From contig CAZEAC010000037.1 of the NCBI GenBank assembly GCA_964510065.1, positions 1 through 41,326 of the forward strand: a DNA stretch of 41,326 nt. Reading direction: 5' to 3'. This DNA comes from CAZEAC01 sp964510065. GTDB taxonomy: Bacteria; Bdellovibrionota_C; UBA2361; CAIXSY01. The notes under the pieces were generated by a model. It was not told where the DNA came from, ran no database searches, and was given only the letters and a program-made list of their open reading frames with translations. Below, in pieces: positions 1 through 5,560 of this stretch (its first letter is position 1; each line of letters begins with the position of its first letter). A program made the position numbers and the translations under genes.

Positions 1-182
1 TTTCTGTTCGTAGCCTCGTACTTTTGTCCTCCCGCTTAGCCTTCAGCTGCGGCGGGAATCCGGCTTCCTTTTCACCTCACGGTGACGCAATTGCCTTCGA
101 CTAACGGTTGCCCTCCATGATATACTTCATCATGTTAGAGGGTGATTCGCCCGTTGGGACTTTCACCCTTAAGCTCTCGCAC
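1..182 (-). mobile_element. Probable 5' part of a group II intron, cut by the window edge
   Basis: Read on the minus strand, the stretch starts at 182 with GTGCGAGAGC, matching the GUGYG 5' end of group II introns. It continues with AAGGGTGAAAGTCCC-like sequence, a gap-rich structured stretch, and TACGAGGCTACGAACAGAA near the window edge. This order (GUGYG, an AGGGUGAAAGUCCC-like segment, a GAAGCCGG-like segment, an ACGAGGCUACGAACAGAA-like segment) is what I know from bacterial group II intron RNAs upstream of their reverse transcriptase gene. The remaining intron, including any RT gene, would lie outside the window to the left. No coding sequence is visible here. The class cannot be assigned, and the call rests on motif recognition only. 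Confidence 0.5.
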
Positions 183-205
183 ATGCGGGGCGTACACAAG
201 GCAGA

Positions 206-300
206 GCAGACGGATTTTTGCCGCGCTGTTCCACTTGAGTAATAAGAACTTCAGGCCTAGAATATATAAAGTTTAAGGAGCGGCAAAAACCGCTGTCTGC
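206..300. repeat. Imperfect inverted repeat beside the intron 5' end
   Basis: The left arm at 206-224 (GCAGACGGATTTTTGCCGC) pairs imperfectly with the right arm at 281-300 (CGGCAAAAACCGCTGTCTGC). The right arm also contains a short local hairpin (AGCGG at 279-283, CCGCT at 290-294). It lies just upstream of the intron boundary on the intron strand. It could be a bidirectional terminator; some group II introns insert next to such hairpins, but this is inference. Confidence 0.35.
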
Positions 301-319
301 AAACATTATACGCTGAAAG

Positions 320-625
320 ATGAATCTGCTTTTGAAATATTTAGAAGGCTCTTCCGAAGCGTTCGTCATGGTGCTCGGGGGCTTAATTTGTCTTCTATCC
401 TGGCAAGTTTGGCTTACTTCTGTCGCGTTCGCGGAGAAATGGTGGTGGGCATATGTAGTCTTCCTTCTTGCTCCGGTTGGTCCAGTTTTATTTGCGACTT
501 TTTATTGGCAGAAAACAAAGCCCTCGTTCTTAATTGGGCTAGTGGGATTTATATTGGGAGTGGGCATTTTTCTCGGGCGTACGTTTGTTACGATTGATAT
601 GTGTGGCCCTGACTATCAATGCTAA
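320..625 (+). CDS. Small hydrophobic membrane protein, unknown function
   Basis: A 101-residue protein with three hydrophobic stretches at about residues 15-28, 42-62 and 69-88, separated by short loops with aromatic and basic residues (FAEKWWW, FYWQKTKPS). This predicts a small inner-membrane protein of two or three helices. I do not recognise a family. The ribosome binding site before the ATG is weak (CTGAAAG). It converges on the antitoxin gene, whose stop is 15 bases away. Its hydrophobic pattern makes chance unlikely, but the gene has no other support. Confidence 0.5.
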   Translation: MNLLLKYLEGSSEAFVMVLGGLICLLSWQVWLTSVAFAEKWWWAYVVFLLAPVGPVLFATFYWQKTKPSFLIGLVGFILGVGIFLGRTFVTIDMCGPDYQC

Positions 626-640
626 TTGGGCGCCTAATAA

Positions 641-964
641 TTAGGCAGATTTTCGTTCTTGTGGGGCGATCGAAACCTCAAGGCCTAATGCATCCAGCAC
701 AGTGAATAAACTCGAAACCGTTGGGTTACCGCGCTCCGAAAACATCTTATACATGCTTTGGCGATTTAGTTTTGTCGTTTGCGATAGTATTCCAATGCCT
801 CCGTGCGCTTCTGCTACATTTTTGAGCGCCACAAGAAAACCTTCGAGCGATTTATCTTGAACAGCAGCCGAAAGATACTCAGCCGCAAGCTGTGGGTTTA
901 CGAGCTGTTTCTGCAAAAACAGATCATAGCTTTTAGTCCTCTGTCTTTTTATTTTCTTAGCCAT
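641..964 (-). CDS. HigA-type antitoxin, XRE-family HTH
   Basis: A 107-residue protein resembling the addiction-module antidote family (HTH proteins of the HigA/COG3636 type). The DNA-binding helix-turn-helix falls at about residues 57-80 (GIGILSQTTKLNRQSMYKMF), and the usual tail (NPTVSSLFTVLDALGLEVS) follows. The basic N-terminus (MAKKIKRQR) and a GGAAGG site upstream of 964 support this start over a longer upstream reading. It overlaps the toxin stop by 8 bases, so the two are translationally coupled in the order toxin-antitoxin. Such pairs normally repress their own promoter; no operator was identified here. Confidence 0.8.
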   Translation of the reverse strand: MAKKIKRQRTKSYDLFLQKQLVNPQLAAEYLSAAVQDKSLEGFLVALKNVAEAHGGIGILSQTTKLNRQSMYKMFSERGNPTVSSLFTVLDALGLEVSIAPQERKSA

Positions 965-1304
965 TTTTATATTCCTTCCAATAACTCTGGCACACGGTGA
1001 TGTCGCGATTTTGAGTGGCTTTGTCCCCACCGCCCAATAACAGCACCACTTCTGAGCCAACAAGCCCGAAATACACGCGGAATCCCGAGCCAAAATGGAT
1101 TCGAAGTTCGAAGACACCTCCACCGACGCTCTTACAATCCCCGAAATTACCGAATCTTAGCCGATCAATTCTGGTGAGAATTCGAGCTTTGACTGAAGAG
1201 TCACGAAGCTTTGAGAACCAGTCCTCGAATGGCACTCGACCACTCCCGCGTACATAGTTCTTAATTTTCCGTGATTTCGACTCCACTAATATAGTGTCGC
1301 CCAT
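957..1304 (-). CDS. RelE/HigB-superfamily toxin (phage-derived Gp49-like)
   Basis: A protein of 115 residues from the ATG at 1304; a TTG three codons upstream at 1313 is also possible. The segments FEDWFSKLRDSSVKARILTRIDRL, VGGGVFELRIHFGSGFRVYFG, VLLLGGGDKATQNRDI and a basic C-terminus match the addiction-module killer family of RelE-fold mRNA interferases. The upstream position, the 8-base overlap with the HTH antitoxin and the size all fit a type II module. No frameshift or obvious loss of core residues is seen, so it may be functional. Confidence 0.8.
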   Translation of the reverse strand: MGDTILVESKSRKIKNYVRGSGRVPFEDWFSKLRDSSVKARILTRIDRLRFGNFGDCKSVGGGVFELRIHFGSGFRVYFGLVGSEVVLLLGGGDKATQNRDITVCQSYWKEYKNG

Positions 1305-1453
1305 AAGCGACAACTGGTCAATTGGTTAAAATATGCAGTCGGCGTATACCCCAACTGAGCAAAGGACTTCCTCGCGCGTTGAATAGCGACAAGTTCTAAA
1401 GTAGAATGAGGCTCGTAAGCCTTTGTCAGCAATCGTTATCGGCGTAAGCGCTT

Positions 1454-1705
1454 ATGAGCGATAAGGACACCAAAGATCCTCAATTTCGGGCACGTGTGAA
1501 TGCGAACGCCGAACAAATTGGCTTTGCAAATTTGGCCCAAGAGGGTTGGGCATACATGCTGGTACTGGCATGTGGTGCGATGATTTTAATCGGGACATTC
1601 ACTGATCGACCGGGTGCCGCAATCGGGGCTTTGTTTATTTTGGGAGGCACCGCGGTTGGTCGAGTTAGCTTTCTTGCGCGACAAGTTCTCCAACTGCGAA
1701 AGTGA
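1454..1705 (+). CDS. Small two-helix membrane protein, unknown function
   Basis: An 83-residue protein with a charged N-terminus (MSDKDTKDPQFRARVNANAEQ) and two hydrophobic segments at about residues 32-49 and 53-73, ending in a short basic tail (LARQVLQLRK). This predicts a helical hairpin in the inner membrane. I do not recognise the family. No strong ribosome binding site is seen before the ATG. It stands alone between the toxin gene (divergent) and a gene-free stretch. Confidence 0.45.
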   Translation: MSDKDTKDPQFRARVNANAEQIGFANLAQEGWAYMLVLACGAMILIGTFTDRPGAAIGALFILGGTAVGRVSFLARQVLQLRK

Positions 1706-2142
1706 GTAGAAGAGCTCGAATCCACGAAAGCGGAGCGCCGATAATCGGGTAATCGGAAGCCGCCAAGATTGACGGACTTCCAATCCCCACACCACAGTGC
1801 ATGCCGCTCGGCACACTGCGGTTCAAGACAACGACAATGAAATTACCACCGGGCGTTTCTACGTTTTGGTCTTCACGGGTCACTGCGCGGATTCTCCGGA
1901 TAGTGCAAACGAGTCCAAATAGAGGAGGAGTTGAGTCAAGAGCCTGAACGAGTGCCGTACAGTCTAAATAATACCACAGGCCATGACTGCCTACCGCGAG
2001 CTGTACCGCACTGGACTGCTTGCTCCAAGAAGGCCGGCAGGCATTATTAAAAAGCTCAGTACCTCTATAATTACATCTTTTCTAAGGGAGAAAGACGCCA
2101 TGCGCCAAAAGAAAGAGGTGACAAAAGGAACAGTCGCGACTT
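1706..2142. other. Gene-free stretch with one inverted repeat
   Basis: No convincing gene is seen. An inverted repeat with one mismatch lies at 1951-1962 (AGTGCCGTACAG) and 2001-2012 (CTGTACCGCACT). A 59-codon reading frame at 1983-2162 overlaps the end of the M48 protease gene and has no supporting features. Confidence 0.4.
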
Positions 2143-3438
2143 TCACGCTTTTAGCGCGTTAAGCCTTTCATACAGAGTTGGATGTGAATAATGAAAAGCA
2201 CTGTAAAGCCTGTGTGGGGTCAGATTTGAAAGGCTAGTTTTCGAAAGCTTACAAAGTGCTGCGCTTAGATCCGCGCCCTGACCCAATAGTTTTACCGTAA
2301 ACGCATCGGCTTGAAATTCAAATCGTCTCGAGATTGTCGAGAAAAGTGGGGCCAAAAAATAGCTACACGGTGCTGACGCAACCATGAATATAGTCAGTGC
2401 CGCGTGAGCGCTCGGCATACTGAAACCAAACGTGTGATAGAACTCGTTCCACGTGAGGACTCTATTCAATATGTAAAATCCGGCGACAGTGAAAAGCATG
2501 CTTAAGGCGATTGATTTTTTAATGTGGCCGAGTTTCTCATGGCCGATCTCATGAGCCAATACAGCAACGGTTTCTCGTGGTTCGAGTTTTTCGATTAAGG
2601 TATCGAAGAGCACAATTCTCTTATTCCTTCCAAATCCTGTGAAATAGGCATTGGCGTGTGCCGAGCGCTTGCTACCGTCCATCGTAAAAAGGCCGGAAGT
2701 TTTGAATCCGGCCTTCTCTGAAAGCTTTAGAAGCGCCTCGCGCAGTGGTCCTTGGGGAAGCGCAGTAAATTTATTGAAAAGCGGTGCGATCAATACTGGA
2801 TAGAGAAAAGCAAAAAAAAGCTGCACGAACACTACAAAAATAGAGGCATAAATCCACCACGCTCCCGCGCTCGCTTGGATGAACCAAAGAAGCGCGGAAA
2901 GCACCAGCGCGCCGACAAGTGCGCTCACGAGCAATCCTTTAATAAAATCAACTATCCATAGGCGAGCGGTCATCTTATTAAATCCAAACCTCTCCTCAAT
3001 GACAAATGTCGAATAAATTGAGAATGGCAACTCGAGTAGTGAAAGCAAGAAGAGGGTGATTAAAATTGAGATTACGCCAAATGCAATTCCACCTGGCGTA
3101 AGCCCACCAAATGGAAGCCCACCAAACGGAAGCCCACCAAACGGAAGCCCAGAGCGGAGCTGAAACGACGCCAAATAATCGTGAACGCGCCCCAAAAACC
3201 CACTAAGCACTACGCCAGCAAGCACCAGCGCGCCAAAGAGATGATGCACAAGCGCCATTTTCAATTTTGCGCGGCTATAGTTCACAGAACGCTGATATTC
3301 TTCCGGCGAAAATATCTGCGCCGCAAATGGCGGAATGAGATTCGCGTTTTTTTCAAGCTCACTTCTGTTAAGAAGAAGAAGCACAAGCTCGAGCCCGACT
3401 GATGCAAGAAAAATCAACCAGAATATTAGCTGAAACAT
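2143..3438 (-). CDS. M48-family Ste24-like zinc metalloprotease (CAAX protease 1 type)
   Basis: A 431-residue integral membrane protein. The zinc motif HEIGH is at residues 296-300, and the third ligand Glu lies in FEFQAD (E374, followed by D378), as in M48 peptidases. Several hydrophobic helices surround the catalytic region, and the N-terminal half matches the Ste24/HtpX-like topology (LELPFSIYSTFVIEERFGFN-type segment). Bacterial members are thought to act in membrane protein quality control; there is no prenylation machinery to infer here. The oddity is a GLPFG repeat at residues 97-112 in the loop before the third helix. The start is the ATG at 3438; its ribosome site is weak. Confidence 0.88.
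   Translation of the reverse strand: MFQLIFWLIFLASVGLELVLLLLNRSELEKNANLIPPFAAQIFSPEEYQRSVNYSRAKLKMALVHHLFGALVLAGVVLSGFLGRVHDYLASFQLRSGLPFGGLPFGGLPFGGLTPGGIAFGVISILITLFLLSLLELPFSIYSTFVIEERFGFNKMTARLWIVDFIKGLLVSALVGALVLSALLWFIQASAGAWWIYASIFVVFVQLFFAFLYPVLIAPLFNKFTALPQGPLREALLKLSEKAGFKTSGLFTMDGSKRSAHANAYFTGFGRNKRIVLFDTLIEKLEPRETVAVLAHEIGHEKLGHIKKSIALSMLFTVAGFYILNRVLTWNEFYHTFGFSMPSAHAALTIFMVASAPCSYFLAPLFSTISRRFEFQADAFTVKLLGQGADLSAALCKLSKTSLSNLTPHRLYSAFHYSHPTLYERLNALKA
3106..3150. repeat. 15-bp in-frame tandem repeat inside the M48 protease gene
   Basis: Three consecutive 15-bp units (ACCAAAYGGAAGCCC) lie at 3106-3120, 3121-3135 and 3136-3150; the last two are identical. A diverged fourth unit precedes them at 3091-3105. 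The units encode the GLPFG repeat of the protein. Being a multiple of three, copy-number change would lengthen or shorten the loop without breaking the frame. Confidence 0.9.
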
Positions 3439-3961
3439 AGTGCCTAAGTTATGGGGCTTTCGCGGCTGTACATATTTCCCCTAGATGTATCCTCAGTATT
3501 CCTGGTAATAGCGCAAATTAGCGTCTACTCAAAGAGCTTCAGCTTAATTATTATTGAATTTACTCTAGAGTGCCGTGTCGTTGAGTGATATATTCCGCCT
3601 TCTCACTTTTGGTTGGGTAGTAGCAGCTGTACAGGTTCCTGTTCCTTACATGGAGACCGTTACGATGCACCTTAAAACCGGCCTCCTCTAAGAAACAGGT
3701 ACGACGAGTAAGGTTTTTTCTCTTTATTGCGAATCTGACCTCGAAAAAGGAAAAAGTTCATCACGCCCTCTAGGTGAAGATCACGGAGCATTGAGATGTT
3801 TCGCGATCTTCACCTATTCGCGTACATGACCAATCGTATTTGGTGTGGAGCCAACGACGATCTTGACACCGGATGTCCAGTGCTCGCCATGAAATGGTAG
3901 CGCGCTGCGGTTTATGTTTGTGAATTTGAAGAGGTGAAGTCTGTAAGAACCCAAAATCCCT
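3439..3961. other. Gene-free stretch between protease and orphan small gene
   Basis: About 520 bases with no supportable gene on either strand. The only clear structure is the perfect inverted repeat at 3772-3815. A T-rich run near 3715 (GTTTTTTCTC) follows no strong stem. Confidence 0.4.
3772..3815. repeat. Perfect 11-bp inverted repeat upstream of the small gene at 3962
   Basis: AGGTGAAGATC at 3772-3782 pairs exactly with GATCTTCACCT at 3805-3815 across a 22-base loop. It lies about 150 bases before the next gene. It could be a hairpin in a leader RNA, a terminator remnant or an operator; no T-run follows it. Confidence 0.55.
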
Positions 3962-4246
3962 ATGGCAAAACTAGCACTTAGATTCGTCCACACAAAAGAC
4001 GAATCTGCCACCCCAGTTTCGGGACACATCTACAAGAAGAAGGGCGAGGAAATCCACATCCTCGTGATTCCCAAAACTGTTGAACAGGTCAGAGACTTCC
4101 TGCTGGCCGCTGCCGAGACAGTGAAAGGGGTCCGGAGGATCCGCCTCGAAAACCGAACAAACGAGGTCATCGAGATGCCGGAATCCGGCTGGACGGCGCC
4201 CGCGAACTTGAGGGTTACCGTGAGTGACCCTCGTGCCGCGCTGTAA
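3962..4246 (+). CDS. Orphan small protein, unknown function
   Basis: A 94-residue soluble protein (MAKLALRFVHTKDES..) with alternating charged and hydrophobic segments and a KKGEEIHILVIPKTVEQV stretch. I do not recognise a family. The coding sequence, especially its second half, is richer in G and C and uses more C- and G-ending codons than its neighbours, which suggests recent acquisition. It stands alone: a perfect inverted repeat precedes it and a strong hairpin terminator directly follows the stop. No good ribosome binding site is seen before the ATG, which lowers confidence in the exact start. Confidence 0.5.
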   Translation: MAKLALRFVHTKDESATPVSGHIYKKKGEEIHILVIPKTVEQVRDFLLAAAETVKGVRRIRLENRTNEVIEMPESGWTAPANLRVTVSDPRAAL

Positions 4247-4262
4247 GGTTGTGCCTCATGAA

Positions 4263-4324
4263 GGCGCCCGTCGCATAGGGGAACTTCTCCTCGCGACGGG
4301 CGCCGGATTGAATCCAGTTTTTTT
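4263..4324 (+). terminator. Strong hairpin terminator after the small gene
   Basis: GGCGCCCGTCGC at 4263-4274 pairs perfectly with GCGACGGGCGCC at 4293-4304 (12 bp, 18-base loop). A T7 run lies at 4318-4324, 13 bases after the stem, which is farther than in a textbook terminator. It begins 17 bases after the stop at 4246. Confidence 0.6.
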
Positions 4325-4478
4325 AAAGGTGGCTCGTCGTACCTTTTCTTAACCTTCCAAACGTCTTCATCTTGCTGCTTTCACTGCACAATTGCTCCCT
4401 TTCCAAGTACAGCCCAAAGAAAAATCGATGATGTGACATTCTTGCGAGCATTTTGTGATCTTCTTCAGGTAAAATCGA

Positions 4479-4484
4479 TATAAT
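4479..4484 (+). promoter_or_regulatory. Candidate -10 element for the exported protein gene
   Basis: A perfect TATAAT sits 20 bases before the ATG at 4505, in an AT-rich stretch. No convincing -35 hexamer is visible at 16-18 bases spacing. The short leader carries a CGAGG ribosome site. Confidence 0.4.
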
Positions 4485-4504
4485 AATTAATTTTTCGAGG
4501 TTTT

Positions 4505-4951
4505 ATGAGAAGAAGTTTTGTGAGGTATACGCTCTTTGTTATCGCTTCTATGTTGCCCTTTTTCGCTAGTGCCCAAAGCTTTCAGAGGCCCTCGGACTAT
4601 GAGTCCTGCCTTAATCAGGTTTTCACTCTACAGCTTCAAAATCTTCGCCAGCTTGATGAATATACAAATTTGAAATCCATGTTTACAAAGGTAAGTTCAG
4701 CACTTGAAGATTCTCAAGATGAGATTCGTCAGTGCCAACAGGCATGCTCACATAGCGTCGCGAGTGTGCAAAGCGCTCTCGCCGTACACAGCTCTATTAC
4801 CACTCGCGCTAACAATATCTTAAAAATCGTGGAATCTGCCGAGCGTGGTCGCCTTGGAATGAAACGAGCAACGTATCGAATTAAAGGTGAGATTGAGGCG
4901 ATTTACCAGCTTGCGGCGAGAACTGATACCACCACGAAGACCACGGAGTAG
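4505..4951 (+). CDS. Small exported helical protein, unknown function
   Basis: A 148-residue protein with a clear signal peptide (basic MRRSFVR, a hydrophobic core, then ASA-Q, predicted cleavage after residue 23). The mature part is mostly helical, with three cysteines (C35, C77, C81) and a predicted coiled-coil-like middle (SALEDSQDEIRQCQQAC). It is likely periplasmic or secreted. No family is recognised. The ribosome site CGAGG is well spaced from the ATG. The last codons (DTTTKTTE, stop) fall in sequence that resembles the right half of repeat family A, so the C-terminus seems to have been provided by a repeat insertion. Confidence 0.7.
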   Translation: MRRSFVRYTLFVIASMLPFFASAQSFQRPSDYESCLNQVFTLQLQNLRQLDEYTNLKSMFTKVSSALEDSQDEIRQCQQACSHSVASVQSALAVHSSITTRANNILKIVESAERGRLGMKRATYRIKGEIEAIYQLAARTDTTTKTTE

Positions 4952-4975
4952 AAAACTTATGGTACAGAGCACTAG
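4928..4975. repeat. Partial copy of dispersed repeat family A (right half, internally deleted)
   Basis: The stretch CCACGAAGACCACGGAG followed by AAAACTTATGGTACAGAG and CACTAG matches the right half of the full copy at 18400-18552 (CCACAAGTCACGGAG, then AAAACTTATGTTACAGAG, TACTAG), with about 25 bases missing between the two blocks. It ends in CTAG like the full copies and overlaps the final codons and stop of the exported protein gene. Confidence 0.65.
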
Positions 4976-5130
4976 CGAGGCTTCGCCTCAGACCATCGAG
5001 CCAAGTTCTAACAACAGTGCCGCGAATCCTCGCTAGTCTGTGCCGTCTGGTTCGACTTCGGGCTCCTGCCCTCCGGCGAACCCGCTCCAAGCTATGTTTC
5101 GCGCGGGGAAAGGCGCGAAACTCCGCGTCG
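4973..5130 (+). repeat. Dispersed repeat family B, copy 1
   Basis: Starts TAGCGAGGCTTCGCCTCAGA and runs through GAATCCTCGCTAGTC, TCTGGTTCGACT, GGGCTCCTGCCCTCC, CGAACCCGCT and TTTCGCGCGGG to about 5130. The same order, at roughly 85% identity by eye, is found on the minus strand at 31520-31681. Inner pairs are CTAGCGAGG (4972-4980) with CCTCGCTAG (5028-5036), plus a tight GAGGC/GCCTC hairpin at the start. No reading frame on either strand is convincing, so it is a non-coding structured repeat. Confidence 0.85.
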
Positions 5131-5147
5131 CGCCAGGCGCTACCGCG

Positions 5148-5183
5148 CCTGACCGGCCGTCCTGACCGGCCGTCCTGACCGGC
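5148..5183. repeat. 13-bp tandem repeat, 2.8 units
   Basis: The unit CCTGACCGGCCGT occurs at 5148-5160 and 5161-5173, with ten bases of a third unit at 5174-5183. It lies between repeat families B and A and is absent from the second family B copy, so it is a local expansion. Confidence 0.85.
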
Positions 5184-5241
5184 TAGATTCCTTGGCTCAA
5201 GAATGCAACTCATTTGGCGCTAATTCCAAAAGCCAAGAAAT

Positions 5242-5396
5242 CTAGTACTCTGTAAACGAAATAATGTTACCTTCTTCTCGGTTTTATCTCTGTGTTCTCT
5301 GTGACCTCTGTGGTTTATTTTGCTTTCAAAAAACCACAGAGGCACGAAGAGCACTGAGATGAGAAGAGTCAGAAAACTTCGTTTACAGTGTGCTAG
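5242..5396. repeat. Dispersed repeat family A, full copy 1 (MITE-like hairpin)
   Basis: A 155-bp element with imperfect terminal inverted repeats: CTAGTACTCTGTAAACGAA at the left, and TTCGTTTACAGTGTGCTAG at the right (17 of 19 positions pair). The centre is a perfect 12-bp stem, CCTCTGTGGTTT at 5305-5316 with AAACCACAGAGG at 5331-5342, and the flanking CTCTGTG-rich arms also pair. A same-orientation copy lies at 18400-18552. No coding capacity. Size, end structure and dispersed copies fit a non-autonomous, mobilisable palindromic element. Confidence 0.85.
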
Positions 5397-5560
5397 GTTC
5401 GATCGATTTTAAAAACTTGCTGAAACTTTCCGCCGCAGACTGCATAACTACTCGAGAAGGCCACGAGGCGGGACAAAGGGCGAGAGGCCGCACATCTGTC
5501 ACGCAAGTAGCGATTGTTCGCCTCTTCTGACTTTCAGCTCCTTTCGTGGCTTAACCACTC

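Noticed and set aside
169..369. Minus-strand 66-codon frame at the left edge
   Set aside because: It crosses the proposed intron boundary and an inverted repeat, and its sequence has no protein-like features.
1983..2162. 59-codon plus-strand frame overlapping the end of the M48 protease gene
   Set aside because: No ribosome site, no recognised family, overlaps a real gene; probably chance.
3814..4029. Minus-strand frame across the start of the orphan small gene
   Set aside because: Antisense to a better candidate and starts in the inverted repeat.
4881..5213. 110-codon minus-strand frame, arginine-rich
   Set aside because: It lies entirely within repeat families A and B and the 13-bp tandem repeat; the other family B copy does not keep the frame.
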